Shown: positions 48,083-57,025, counted from the first letter of the stretch. The stretch: 64,000 bases of DNA from Candidatus Nomurabacteria bacterium (GCA_026396015.1 JAPLXP010000003.1:41550-105549), one strand, 5' to 3'. The notes: generated by a model not told the origin, from the sequence alone. Translations and numbers: made by a program.

Positions 48083-48466
48083 ATGGATAAAGAGTTTGAT
48101 GAGTGGAATATACAAAAGAAGAATTTAAATTCTAAATTCGAATTATTTTCAAACATAAGAGAAATTTGGTGGTGTTCACTTGGTCTAAATATAGGAGTTG
48201 AGATTGATGGTAAAAATCAAAATTTTGAACGCCCAGTTTTAATATTGAAAGTATATAATAAAAATATGATTTTAGTTGCTCCACTATCTACAAAATTTAA
48301 AGATAATCCGTATTATTTTCCAGTTAAAATTTCAGAAAATAAAACTTCATATGTAATTCTTTCACAATCAAGATTGGTTAGTAGTAAACGATTGGTAAGA
48401 AAAATAAGTCGTTTAAATAAAAAATCATTTGAAAAGGTTATAAATGCTTTTAAAAATCATATATAA
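48083..48466 (+). CDS. PemK/MazF-family toxin-like protein
   Basis: 127 residues. The MazF-type barrel is suggested by REIWWCSLGLNIGVEIDG, NFERPVLILKVYN, LVAPLSTKF and YVILSQSRLVSSKRLVRKI, the last being the conserved S-Q-x-R strand. Such proteins cleave RNA. No antitoxin gene is seen on either side, so it may be solitary or pair with a distant one. The promoter's TATAAT lies six bases before the ATG, implying a leaderless mRNA. Confidence 0.75.
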   Translation: MDKEFDEWNIQKKNLNSKFELFSNIREIWWCSLGLNIGVEIDGKNQNFERPVLILKVYNKNMILVAPLSTKFKDNPYYFPVKISENKTSYVILSQSRLVSSKRLVRKISRLNKKSFEKVINAFKNHI

Positions 48467-48595
48467 AACAATCGGACCCCCCACTTTCGTGGAGGGTCCT
48501 CGGAGCCCGAAGGCCTAATAAACATAATATATCATATATTCTTAAATTCTGCAATATCCACACAAAACCCTTTAAAATATGAACATTTTTACTCA

Positions 48596-48625
48596 TTGAC
48601 AAAATGGGTATTTTTATGCTATAAT
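48596..48625 (+). promoter_or_regulatory. Promoter of the 48670 gene, twin of 18413
   Basis: TTGACA (48596-48601), 18-base spacer with GGGTAT, TATAAT (48620-48625), then ATACACAA. Nearly the same arrangement as 18413-18450. The stretch 48467-48595 otherwise holds a GGACCCCCCAC/GTGGAGGGTCC hairpin (48475-48499) and no gene. Confidence 0.7.
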
Positions 48626-48669
48626 ATACACAATAAATAAGTTTTTTAAAATTTAAACCAAAATAAAAA

Positions 48670-48861
48670 ATGAAAACATCAGTATTCTGTGGATTTATCC
48701 TAATTGCATTGTTTGCCGTAGTAATCGGTTTCAATGCATTTTTCCCAACATTATCTACTCCTGAACAGAAAGTAAACTGTTCATTGTTGGCATTACTTTC
48801 CCTTGTAGTTGGAATGGGCTTACTGGTCTATAGTAGAAATAAAGGATATAAAATTCTTTAA
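48670..48861 (+). CDS. Small two-helix membrane protein
   Basis: 63 residues: two hydrophobic helices (VFCGFILIALFAVVIGFNAFF, residues 5-24, and LLALLSLVVGMGLLVYS, about 40-56) with a short polar loop (PTLSTPEQKVNC) and a basic tail. No family is recognised. A leader of about 40 bases separates it from a strong promoter, and a hairpin CGTTA/TAACG with T-tract follows. Confidence 0.55.
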   Translation: MKTSVFCGFILIALFAVVIGFNAFFPTLSTPEQKVNCSLLALLSLVVGMGLLVYSRNKGYKIL

Positions 48862-48896
48862 AAAATAAAATCGTTATCTTAATTAAAGGGTAACGG

Positions 48897-48938
48897 TTTT
48901 TTTGTTACCCAATCTATTAATGATATAATAATCGGATG
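48897..48938 (+). repeat. Repeated terminator-promoter-start module, copy 2
   Basis: A T-tract, GTTACCCAATCTATTAATGA, TATAAT, AATCGG and ATG; identical over 42 bases to 50255-50296, including the start codon of each downstream gene. Confidence 0.9.
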
Positions 48939-50243
48939 ATTAAAGCTGAGTCATTTATTTTTTATGGATATAAAATTAATCCTAAAAAATCTAGAATAGA
49001 ATTTACTTATAGAATTGAATTAAAAAACGGTAAAACTAGAACCTACACAGATAACTTATTCTTTAAAAATGTTACAGCAGATATGTGGGGTATTGTGCCT
49101 GAGGATGTCCTGGAGTCTACTCTTCAATCACTCCTCCTTATAATTGGAATAAATTATTGGTGCGTATTTCCAACTAAGAATATTAAAATAAATGGGTTTA
49201 CCCTCAATCGGGAGCAGGCTGATTTTTGGAATTCTTTGTATTTAAATGGGTTAGGAGAATTTTTTTATGATATGAAGATTGATTTTCGTGGTCTTATTGC
49301 ATTTCCATTTGATGATTCAAATTCCATAATAGTTCCAAAAAGAATAAATTTACCATCAAGATCGCTTTTATTAAACGGAGCAGGTAAGGACTCTATCCTC
49401 TCCGCTGAAATATTAAAATCATTAAATAAACCATTTGATTTTTTTGCTTTTGCTCCAACTCCTGCACACGATCGTATCGGCAGGCTTGTAGGTGCTAATA
49501 CTATAAAAGTTACTCGTCGCATTGATTCAAGAGTTAATTTTATTATGGCCAATAATGGAATATCTAATGCTTATCCATCTGTGTCTACTTTTACTTTTGT
49601 TGCTGTATTGCTCGCAGAACTTTTAGGATATGATTCAATAGTTTTTTCAAATGAAAGTAGTGCTGATTTTGGTAATCTTGAATATATTGGATTGGAGGTA
49701 AATCATCAATGGTGTAAATCGTCCATAGCAGAAAAGATGATAAATGATTATATTCATAAATTTATTACCCCTGATATTTCTACGGTATCCCTTCTGAGAA
49801 AGTATAATGAATTAGAAATTGTTAAACTTTTTGTACAATATCCGAAATATCTTCATTATGTTACTAGTTGCAATACATATTTTTGGTTGCCACGAATTCA
49901 ACAACTAATGATGCGTAAAGCATATTGGTGTGGAAGATGTCCAAAATGTGTATTTTTATTTGCATGCTTTTCGGCCTTTTTACCAAAAGAAGTAGTGGTT
50001 TCTATGTTTGGCTCAAATCTTTATACTAAAAGGAAGTTATTACCATATTTTAAACGTATTTTAGGAATTGAAGGGTTTAAACCACTTGATTGCGTTGGCG
50101 AACCAGAGGAGATGATTCTTGCTATGCATTTTGCATCTTGTAGCAAAGAGTACTCGAGTGACAAGGCTATGAAGCTTTTTGAAGATTATTTTACATCTGA
50201 TTATAATTTTGATAAAATTGATAAAAAAATTTTTAAAAAATAA
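48936..50243 (+). CDS. MurL-like protein (UDP-MurNAc-peptide glutamate epimerase family)
   Basis: 435 residues. A PP-loop-like ATP site LLNGAGKDSILSAEIL (about residues 146-161), then FSNESSADFGN, VNHQWCKSSIAEKM, and a C-terminal YWCGRCPKCVFLFACFSAFLP. This series matches the MurL family, which, with MurD2, converts the terminal L-Glu of the peptidoglycan precursor to D-Glu in ATP-dependent fashion. The match is from memory of motifs, not a search; murD2 is not nearby. The P-loop reads NGAGKDS rather than SGGKDS. The promoter places transcription start at the ATG. Confidence 0.65.
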   Translation: MIKAESFIFYGYKINPKKSRIEFTYRIELKNGKTRTYTDNLFFKNVTADMWGIVPEDVLESTLQSLLLIIGINYWCVFPTKNIKINGFTLNREQADFWNSLYLNGLGEFFYDMKIDFRGLIAFPFDDSNSIIVPKRINLPSRSLLLNGAGKDSILSAEILKSLNKPFDFFAFAPTPAHDRIGRLVGANTIKVTRRIDSRVNFIMANNGISNAYPSVSTFTFVAVLLAELLGYDSIVFSNESSADFGNLEYIGLEVNHQWCKSSIAEKMINDYIHKFITPDISTVSLLRKYNELEIVKLFVQYPKYLHYVTSCNTYFWLPRIQQLMMRKAYWCGRCPKCVFLFACFSAFLPKEVVVSMFGSNLYTKRKLLPYFKRILGIEGFKPLDCVGEPEEMILAMHFASCSKEYSSDKAMKLFEDYFTSDYNFDKIDKKIFKK

Positions 50244-50254
50244 CTAATCTTTAG

Positions 50255-50296
50255 TTTTTTTGTTACCCAATCTATTAATGATATAATAATCGGATG
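50255..50296 (+). repeat. Repeated terminator-promoter-start module, copy 3
   Basis: Identical over 42 bases to 48897-48938. TTGTTA, 16-base spacer, TATAAT (50282-50287); the ATG at 50294 lies seven bases after the -10 box. Confidence 0.9.
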
Positions 50297-53032
50297 GAAG
50301 GATTTAATTTAAACAATGCTCCGAAATTTCAAACACCCGAGGAAGAGGTGGCTTATTTGCGAGCTCATATAGCAGAGAGAGAAAATGATTTACGTGATGC
50401 AGGACACGAGGTAAATGCCGAGGCGTTGACTCATAATGTAATAGGGGAATATAAAAAATATCAGCCAGAGGATGTCCTTCACAAGAATGCATTGATGGAT
50501 CCAAAAGAACATGAATCACTAGTGTTGCATCTGCGCCCAGAGACTCATGATGCCAAGATGGAAGAGTTGCTCTCTATTCTTTTAGAGAAAGGTATTTCCA
50601 ATGCTCTATCTGTCGTCGCTAAATTGGAAAATCCTCATATTGATGATGATTTTAATAGATTTTTGATAGAGTATTTGCGCAATACACATAAAATACCAGG
50701 ACTAAAAGAGGGTACTCCGCTATTCAAAGCACTTGATATTTCACTATTTGAGATTACATTACCAGATCCAAATGATAATGAATCTGATAAAAAGGGATTA
50801 AAGGAATTACTCTCTGCTATGGAGCAGTTTTATGCTGGTATGCACTCTGTGGGTGATAGTCGTCAGAACTATAGTCGAGATCACTTTACCCTCGAAATTG
50901 CTCTTGCTGAAGGTACAGATCAATTCGTATTTTATGCTGCCGTACCATCACAAAAGGCAGATCTTTTTGAAAAACAATTACTAGGTGTGCATCCTCATGC
51001 CAAGGTAAATATGGTCACAGATGATTACAATATTTTCCACGATGGCGGAGCGATGGCTGGATCTATTGCTAAATTATCTAACTATGAGGTATATCCAATC
51101 AAGCTTTATGATGTGATTGATCATGATCCGTTGAATATTATTTTAAATGTTTTCACTAAATTAAAAAAAGAAGGCGAGGGTGCTTCCATTCAAATTATTA
51201 TTCGTCCCGAGAGTGACGGTTTTATAAAGGATTATTACAATATTTTGAAAGATGTAAAAGACGGTATGCCAATAAAGGATGCAATGTCTCTTACTCGTCA
51301 AATCGGTAAGGAATTTAAAAATATTGCATCCGAATTATTATTTGGTGCTATTGGTGTCAAGCAACAAAAAGTAGAAAAAAAAGTTAATGATTTTGCAGTT
51401 GCAGCTATCACAGAAAAGGTAAAGTGTACGATCATGACTACAAATATTCGTGTTCTTGTATCTGCTGGTACAGAAGATAGAGCAAATCAAATACTCACAG
51501 ATATTGAATCATCCTTTAATCAATTTACAGAATCAGAGCGAAATGGAATTATTTTTAATCACAGGAATGGTGGTGATTTATTGAAACTAGCCCATGATTT
51601 TACTTATCGTACATTTGATGATAGTTATATGATGCCATTGAATTTAAAAGAGCTCTCTACTGTATTCCACTTCCCATACAATATTTCTGATTCACCACAA
51701 CTCAAGCAAGCAAAAGCTGGAATTGCTCCTGCCCCAATCGAGATGGGCAATGAGGGTATTATTCTTGGCCACAATGATTATCGTGGTATTGATAAAAATA
51801 TTTACTTTGCTCCTGAGGATCGTGTACGTCATATGTATGTAATAGGTCAGACAGGTACAGGTAAGACTACTATTATGAAGAATATGATTGCTCAGGACAT
51901 CGCAGCAGGGCATGGTGTCTGCTATATAGACCCACACGGTACAGATATCCAGGACATTCTTTCGTATATACCACCAGAGCGTCTTGATGATGTCGTATAC
52001 TTTGATCCAGCATATACTGCAAGACCGATGGGCTTGAACATGCTTGAATTCGATCCACGTTATCCAGAACAAAAGACTTTTGTCGTGAATGAATTGATGG
52101 GAATATTCAACAAGCTTTTTGATATGAAGACATCAGGTGGTCCAATGTTTGAACAGTATTTCAAGAACTCCGCATTCCTAGTGATGGAGCACCCAGAGAG
52201 TGGGGCTACACTACTTGAGATTGGGCGCGTACTTTCTGATAAAGATTTTCGTGATATGAAATTGTCACACTGCAAGAATCCAATCATAAAGCAATTCTGG
52301 GTCAATGCCGAGCAGACGACAGGGGACCAGTCACTTGCAAACTTTGTGCCGTATTTGACTTCAAAGTTCGACAACTTTATCTCCAACGATATTATGCGTC
52401 CAGTAGTGCTACAAGAAAAGTCTGTATTTAATTTCCGTGAGATTATGGACAACAAAAAGATTTTACTCGTGAACCTATCAAAGGGTCGCCTAGGTGAGAT
52501 CAATGCGAACCTGATTGGTATGCTAATAGTAGGCAAGATTCAGATGGCAGCTCTTTCTCGTGTAGATATGTATGGTCAAAAGATGAATGACTTCTTCCTA
52601 TATATCGACGAGTTCCAAAACGTGACGACAGATGCTATTGAATCAATATTGTCTGAGGCTCGTAAGTACCGCCTGTCACTAACTATTGCTCACCAATACA
52701 TTGCTCAACTAGAAGACAATATTAAAAATGCTGTTTTCGGAAACGTGGGTTCAATGGCAGTATTCCGTGTAGGTGCTGAAGATGCTGAATTCCTAGAGAG
52801 TAAATTCAAGCCTGTGTTCACAGCAAAAGATATTATGAAGATTGATAATAGAAATGCCTATATGTCTATGCTGGTGAATGGTCAACCTACAAAGCCATTC
52901 AATATAGCTACATTTGCACCACCATCAGGCAATATGTCTGTAGTAGAAAAGATTAAAGAATTGTCATATCTAAAATACGGCCGCGATCGCGAAGAAGTTG
53001 AAAATGAAATAATGGCAAAATACAGTAGATAA
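50294..53032 (+). CDS. Type IV secretion-type AAA+ ATPase (VirD4/TraD-like)
   Basis: 912 residues. A large N-terminal region (1-490) without recognised motifs precedes a coupling-protein ATPase: Walker A VIGQTGTGKTTIMKNM (about residues 516-531), YIDPHGTDIQDIL, FDPAYTARPMGLNMLEFD and Walker B FFLYIDEFQNV (about 767-777), followed by SEARKYRLSLTIAHQYIAQL and GNVGSMAVFRVG. No membrane helix is evident, so it would act at the inner face of the membrane. In Patescibacteria such ATPases are often linked to DNA uptake or type IV pili; no other T4SS gene is beside it. Confidence 0.88.
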   Translation: MEGFNLNNAPKFQTPEEEVAYLRAHIAERENDLRDAGHEVNAEALTHNVIGEYKKYQPEDVLHKNALMDPKEHESLVLHLRPETHDAKMEELLSILLEKGISNALSVVAKLENPHIDDDFNRFLIEYLRNTHKIPGLKEGTPLFKALDISLFEITLPDPNDNESDKKGLKELLSAMEQFYAGMHSVGDSRQNYSRDHFTLEIALAEGTDQFVFYAAVPSQKADLFEKQLLGVHPHAKVNMVTDDYNIFHDGGAMAGSIAKLSNYEVYPIKLYDVIDHDPLNIILNVFTKLKKEGEGASIQIIIRPESDGFIKDYYNILKDVKDGMPIKDAMSLTRQIGKEFKNIASELLFGAIGVKQQKVEKKVNDFAVAAITEKVKCTIMTTNIRVLVSAGTEDRANQILTDIESSFNQFTESERNGIIFNHRNGGDLLKLAHDFTYRTFDDSYMMPLNLKELSTVFHFPYNISDSPQLKQAKAGIAPAPIEMGNEGIILGHNDYRGIDKNIYFAPEDRVRHMYVIGQTGTGKTTIMKNMIAQDIAAGHGVCYIDPHGTDIQDILSYIPPERLDDVVYFDPAYTARPMGLNMLEFDPRYPEQKTFVVNELMGIFNKLFDMKTSGGPMFEQYFKNSAFLVMEHPESGATLLEIGRVLSDKDFRDMKLSHCKNPIIKQFWVNAEQTTGDQSLANFVPYLTSKFDNFISNDIMRPVVLQEKSVFNFREIMDNKKILLVNLSKGRLGEINANLIGMLIVGKIQMAALSRVDMYGQKMNDFFLYIDEFQNVTTDAIESILSEARKYRLSLTIAHQYIAQLEDNIKNAVFGNVGSMAVFRVGAEDAEFLESKFKPVFTAKDIMKIDNRNAYMSMLVNGQPTKPFNIATFAPPSGNMSVVEKIKELSYLKYGRDREEVENEIMAKYSR

Positions 53033-53036
53033 AAAT

Positions 53037-53067
53037 AATCCCGCTCTTAAAAGCGGGATTGTTTTTT
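53037..53067 (+). terminator. Terminator after the type IV ATPase gene
   Basis: AATCCCGCT and AGCGGGATT form a stem with loop CTTAAA followed by G and a T-tract. Confidence 0.88.
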
Positions 53068-53121
53068 AAGGGTTTTTCTGGTAGTATGAATCCATTATTG
53101 AGTAATATATACATATAAATT

Positions 53122-53595
53122 ATGAATCCAACACACGAAAAGTCATTGGTTATTATAAAGCCAGACGCAGTTCAAAGAAATCTAATTGGTGAGATCGTTT
53201 CTCGTATCGAGAAAAAAGGTTTGAAAGTTATCGGTCTTAAGATGATGAATATCGAGGATGCAACTCTAGAGGAGCACTATGCACACATTAAAGACAAGCC
53301 ATTTTTCCCTGGTATCCGTGATTTCATGAAAGCATCTCCAGTCGTAGTTATGGCAGTAGAAGGTATTAATGCAGTTTCTGCATTGCGCCTACTAGTAGGT
53401 CCAACAAAAGCTTGGGAAGCAAATGCAGGTACAATTCGTGGTGATTATTCTCTCTCAACTCAGTCAAACATTGTCCATGCATCTGATTCTATTGAGAATG
53501 GTGAGATCGAGGTAAAGCGTTTCTTTAAATCTGACGAAATATTTTCTTACCAGAAAATTGATACAGATTTTATTTACGCAGAACATAAAGAATAA
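53122..53595 (+). CDS. ndk: Nucleoside diphosphate kinase
   Basis: 157 residues, hexamer- or tetramer-forming enzyme that equalises NTP pools. ERSLVIIKPDAV-type KSLVIIKPDAVQRNLIGEIV starts the protein, RDFMKASPVVVMAVEG and RLLVGPTKAWEANAGTIRGD follow, and the active-site His is in NIVHASDSIENGEIEVKRFF. The C-terminal part (DTDFIYAEHKE) is slightly longer than typical. Confidence 0.96.
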   Translation: MNPTHEKSLVIIKPDAVQRNLIGEIVSRIEKKGLKVIGLKMMNIEDATLEEHYAHIKDKPFFPGIRDFMKASPVVVMAVEGINAVSALRLLVGPTKAWEANAGTIRGDYSLSTQSNIVHASDSIENGEIEVKRFFKSDEIFSYQKIDTDFIYAEHKE

Positions 53596-53601
53596 TCAAT
53601 A

Positions 53602-53635
53602 AAAAAACGACCATTTATATTGGTCGTTTTTTTTG
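53602..53635. terminator. Bidirectional terminator between ndk and the 53640 gene
   Basis: AAAAACGACCA and TGGTCGTTTTT with a short AT loop. Confidence 0.85.
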
Positions 53636-53639
53636 TATT

Positions 53640-54098
53640 TTATATGGCTATAGATTTATAATCTGGGCCTTCAATTTCTAGAGCTACAATTAGATAAATA
53701 GAATTTGATCCATTGTGTAAATATTCAAAAGTAAAATCTGGAAGTGCTTTACTTAATTCAGCTAGATCATCTGTCGGATCTGATGTGTTGATATCGTTTA
53801 TACCTGCCGGTATTTGAATCTCAATTTTTTCTCCCTCAAAAAATACTGTTGCTAGGATTAATTTTTCTACAAAAGAAATTACTTGGGTTTCTCCTGCCAA
53901 GTTTACCAATGATTGGACATTCAGGGCTATTTTTTTATTTACAAAAGTAGTTTTTGAAAGTGGGCTAACCCAAGTTTTGGGAATATTCACTTCAATTTTT
54001 TTTGTTAAATCTTTGATTTTTTGCATCAAAGGGATAAAGCGTGAGTTGATTGGTTTAGCAAAATTTTTGATCTCATTGATCATTCCTTGATTTTTCAT
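53640..54098 (-). CDS. Hypothetical protein
   Basis: 152 residues from the ATG at 54096-54098 (MKNQGMINEIKNFAKP); a longer frame exists but starts with unlikely sequence. There is no signal peptide. An N-terminal helical half (SRFIPLMQKIKDLTKKIE) is followed by beta-rich sequence (TVFFEGEKIEIQIPAGIND and SNSIYLIVALEIEG). No family is recognised. It is monocistronic, convergent with ndk and divergent from the HD-domain gene. Confidence 0.55.
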   Translation of the reverse strand: MKNQGMINEIKNFAKPINSRFIPLMQKIKDLTKKIEVNIPKTWVSPLSKTTFVNKKIALNVQSLVNLAGETQVISFVEKLILATVFFEGEKIEIQIPAGINDINTSDPTDDLAELSKALPDFTFEYLHNGSNSIYLIVALEIEGPDYKSIAI

Positions 54099-54201
54099 AT
54101 TAATTTTATTTAATGATTTTCTATAGATTATCATAAAATAGCTTTTTGTCAATTAGATTAATTGACTTTGTATTGTTAGAGGATTAGAATATTAATTCAT
54201 T

Positions 54202-54843
54202 ATGAGAAAGATAGGGGATATATATAAACAATATCATACGATGCCGAATTTGCAGTGGCACCAGATCAGGGTAGCGGCTGTAGCCATGCAGATTTGTGAT
54301 GGTTTTGATTTGCCTGTAGACAGAGAGCGGGTGGCTCTCGCATGCCTTCTTCATGATATGGGGAATATTGTAAAGTTTAAATTTGGTAAAATTCCAGAGC
54401 TATTAGAAGGTGTTGATGTACAGTATTGGGAGGCAATACAAAAAGAATACATTGATAAATATGGTAATGATGATTATGAGGCAAATATGGCTATAATTTC
54501 TGAAATTGGAATAGATAAAAAGGTTTATGATATTGCAGATGCTATTGGTTTTCATAATTGGTGCTCTGTAGATACTGATGGATCGTGGGAATACAAGATT
54601 GCTAGCTATGCAGATAGCCGAGTTTCTCCATTTGGTGTTTTATCTCTAAATGAAAGACTCTCTGAATCAAGTATTAGATATGCGGGAGTAGATCATCCCA
54701 CAAATAACATAATTAATACGTTGTATGACTGTGTTCGTGATTTTGAAAATCAGATTTTTGAACATCTACAATTCAGTCCATCTGACATTACAAATGAATC
54801 TATACAAAAATATATAGAGCCACTAAAGAATTTTGAATTCTAA
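54202..54843 (+). CDS. HD-domain phosphohydrolase-like protein
   Basis: 213 residues of the HD superfamily. HQIRVAAVAMQICDG carries the first His, LACLLHDMGNIVKFKFG the HD pair, and later FHNWCSVDTDGSWEYKIASYADSRVSPFGV (in pieces) the C-terminal His and Asp ligands. Members hydrolyse phosphate esters of nucleotides or related compounds; the substrate is unknown. It is monocistronic. Confidence 0.8.
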   Translation: MRKIGDIYKQYHTMPNLQWHQIRVAAVAMQICDGFDLPVDRERVALACLLHDMGNIVKFKFGKIPELLEGVDVQYWEAIQKEYIDKYGNDDYEANMAIISEIGIDKKVYDIADAIGFHNWCSVDTDGSWEYKIASYADSRVSPFGVLSLNERLSESSIRYAGVDHPTNNIINTLYDCVRDFENQIFEHLQFSPSDITNESIQKYIEPLKNFEF

Positions 54844-54934
54844 TTTGCTTGTAAATTTATTTAGTCAACTTGATTTTTGTCTATAAAGAGTATTTGCAGA
54901 ACGTGTCAAACATGTGATGTATCATAAAAATACT

Positions 54935-54962
54935 TTGCATCGCTCTCTCTGTTCGGTATAAT
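54935..54962 (+). promoter_or_regulatory. Promoter of the 54969 structured RNA
   Basis: TTGCAT (54935-54940), 16-base spacer, TATAAT (54957-54962). Transcription should begin near 54969. Confidence 0.75.
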
Positions 54963-54968
54963 GGTTGT

Positions 54969-55170
54969 AGGGTTATTGATGAAATATTACCTAGAACACA
55001 TTACATAGGGGATATATGTGTAATCCTGCAAAACTGCACGCTTTAATTTATATATTGCGAACAAATTTGTAAGGTTCTCTTGTCCCACGTAGTTTATCGC
55101 TACGGTAATATGTCTTTGATAGCCCTAACGAGGAATCCTCTTCAGAAATGAAGAGGATTTTTCTTTTTTA
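54969..55170 (+). ncRNA. Structured non-coding RNA of unknown family (6S-like size)
   Basis: About 200 bases with its own promoter and an intrinsic terminator but no reading frame. The 5' end (GTAGGGTTAT) pairs with the 3' part (ATAGCCCTAAC), and AATATT with AATAT inside that. Within are hairpin ATTACATA/TATGTGTAAT, an apical stem CCTGCAAA/TTTGTAAGG and hairpin CGTAG-TTTATCG-CTACG. Size and a long closing stem with an open centre recall 6S RNA, but I cannot assign it; SRP RNA and tmRNA are excluded by missing motifs. Confidence 0.6.
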
Positions 55171-55172
55171 TA
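55134..55172 (+). terminator. Terminator of the structured RNA
   Basis: AATCCTCTTCA-GAAA-TGAAGAGGATT, an 11-bp stem with GAAA loop, then TTTCTTTTTT. Confidence 0.92.
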
Positions 55173-55207
55173 TTGGTAATATTTAGCAACTGAAGTATAA
55201 TTAAAAA

Positions 55208-56581
55208 ATGGAACAAAAAGATACTAATTTAAAACTGACATTTTGTGGTGGTACGGGTGTCGTGACTGGTGCAAACTTTTTACTCGAAGGTAATGGAAAG
55301 AAATTTTTGATAGATTGTGGTCTAGAGCAGGGTACACTCTCTGCAGATCAGAATAACTGGGATGCATTCCCGTATGATCCAAAAGAAATAGATATTCTAT
55401 TTATCACACACTCTCATATAGATCACATTGGATTGATACCAAAGCTTATACACGAGGGTTTCCAAGGACGCATAGTCTCTACAATACCTACAAAAGACTT
55501 GACCGAGGCCATGCTCGAGGATACAGATCATCTGCTATCTCATGATGTACTGCATCACCTAGATATTATCTATATCACAGAGAATACAAAGAAGGCAATG
55601 GAGGTGTGGGATGTTCTCGACTATCATCAGGTTCTCAATGTTGATCATGGATTTCAATTCTCATACAAAGATTCAGGTCATATACTAGGGTCTGGAATGC
55701 TCGAGGTAGTTTATAATGGCAAGAAGATTGTGTTCACTGGAGACCTTGGTAATTCACCATCACCACTATTGTGTGATACAGAAAAAATTACAGATGCTGA
55801 CTATATGATCATGGAGTCTGTATACGGTGATCGCAATCATGAAGATCGTGATGTGAGAAGTGAGAGATTAAAGCAAATTATTCTAAAGAATTACAACAAT
55901 GGGGGAGTGCTCATGATCCCATCTTTCTCTCTAGAGCGAACTCAAGAATTACTATTCGAGCTAGATATATTTATCGAGAAAAGAGAGATTCCAGTAATGC
56001 CTATTTACCTAGACTCACCACTAGCTATCACTCTGACCAAGATTTATAAAAAATATGAAAAATATCTAAATGCAAATGTAAAGAAGATTATCTTTTCTGG
56101 TGATGATATATTCAATTTCCCTGGACTAAAAGTCACACCGGATACGATCGACTCAAAAGCTATACTACACACACCAAATCCAAAGATTATCATCGCAGGA
56201 TCAGGTATGAGCAACGGTGGTAGAATCATCCATCATGAAAAGAATTACTTGCCTGATTCTCGTAACACATTACTTCTCATTGGATACCAAGCTTTCGGTA
56301 CTATGGGGCGTGCTATTGAAGAGGGCAACAAGACTATTCGTATTCAGGGTATGGATGTAAAAGTAGGAGCTCATATCGAAAAGATTACAGGATATTCCGG
56401 ACACAAAGATTCAGATCACCTAGTAGAATTCGTAGCTGATACTGCAAAGACATTAAAGAAAGTTTTTGTTGTGATGGGAGAACCAAAATCTTCAATGTTC
56501 CTAGCTCAAAAATTAAAAGATAATCTAGGGGTCAATGCTCTGACTCCAGCTGCAGGGGATAGTGTGATTCTAGAGTGCTAA
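55208..56581 (+). CDS. MBL-fold beta-CASP ribonuclease (CPSF/YkoT-like)
   Basis: 457 residues. The metallo-beta-lactamase metal motif FITHSHIDHIGLIPKLI (about residues 61-77), a second His in FKDSGHILGSGMLEV-type KDSGHILGSGM, and FTGDLGN are followed by a beta-CASP domain (MIPSFSLERTQELLFEL; GSGMSNGGRIIHHEKNYL) and a C-terminal RNA-specificity segment (VGAHIEKITGYSGHKDSDHL). Such enzymes are RNA endo- or exonucleases. It differs from RNase J by lacking the long C-terminal domain. It is convergent with rplT. Confidence 0.9.
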   Translation: MEQKDTNLKLTFCGGTGVVTGANFLLEGNGKKFLIDCGLEQGTLSADQNNWDAFPYDPKEIDILFITHSHIDHIGLIPKLIHEGFQGRIVSTIPTKDLTEAMLEDTDHLLSHDVLHHLDIIYITENTKKAMEVWDVLDYHQVLNVDHGFQFSYKDSGHILGSGMLEVVYNGKKIVFTGDLGNSPSPLLCDTEKITDADYMIMESVYGDRNHEDRDVRSERLKQIILKNYNNGGVLMIPSFSLERTQELLFELDIFIEKREIPVMPIYLDSPLAITLTKIYKKYEKYLNANVKKIIFSGDDIFNFPGLKVTPDTIDSKAILHTPNPKIIIAGSGMSNGGRIIHHEKNYLPDSRNTLLLIGYQAFGTMGRAIEEGNKTIRIQGMDVKVGAHIEKITGYSGHKDSDHLVEFVADTAKTLKKVFVVMGEPKSSMFLAQKLKDNLGVNALTPAAGDSVILEC

Positions 56582-56584
56582 TAC

Positions 56585-56630
56585 ATACAAATAAAAATAC
56601 CACCCGAGAGGGTGGTATTTTTATTTGTAT
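56585..56630. terminator. Strong bidirectional terminator
   Basis: A 21-bp perfect stem (ATACAAATAAAAATACCACC plus C, loop GAGA) between the convergent beta-CASP and rplT genes. Confidence 0.92.
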
Positions 56631-56632
56631 GT

Positions 56633-56980
56633 TTATTTGATTACCTGTGCGTGTACTCTTGCGAATGTCTCTGGGTTGTTCTTTGCTAGGTCTGATAGGA
56701 TCTTACGATCTAGTTTGATGTCAGCCTTTTTAAGTGCACCCATGAATTTACTGTATGAGATTCCTAGTCTTACAGATGCAGCAGAGATGCGTACTTGCCA
56801 TAGCTTTCTTGCATCACCCTTCTTGTCGCGGCGGTGTGCGAATGAGTATGCTCCAGCGTGCATCAATGCATCCTTTGCCATAGCCTCCTTTGTACTTCTT
56901 CCAAAGCGGAATCCTTTTACTTGGGCTAGGACATTCTTTCTGCGTTTGTTTTTAATTGTTCCTCTTTTTACTCTTGTCAT
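56633..56980 (-). CDS. rplT: Ribosomal protein L20
   Basis: 115 residues. TRVKRGTIKNKRRKNVLAQV, KGFRFGRSTKEAMAKDALMH, AYSFAHRRDKKGDARKLWQV and GISYSKFMGALKKADIKLDR are conserved. It is last in infC-rpmI-rplT, the usual order. Confidence 0.97.
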   Translation of the reverse strand: MTRVKRGTIKNKRRKNVLAQVKGFRFGRSTKEAMAKDALMHAGAYSFAHRRDKKGDARKLWQVRISAASVRLGISYSKFMGALKKADIKLDRKILSDLAKNNPETFARVHAQVIK

Positions 56981-56984
56981 ATAG

Positions 56985-57025
56985 ATTAGGTTCTAGTAGC
57001 TAGGTTTTAGCTTCCAGAGAATTCA
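56985..57025. repeat. CTAG-rich spacer repeat (copy 7)
   Basis: TTAGGTTCTAGTAGCTAGG and CTTCCAGAGAATTCAG between rplT and rpmI; a shorter and more degenerate member of the family. Confidence 0.6.

Noticed and set aside
54844..55207. Riboswitch for the beta-CASP nuclease gene
   Set aside because: The RNA has its own promoter and terminator, and no expression platform continues into the gene; a free RNA is simpler.
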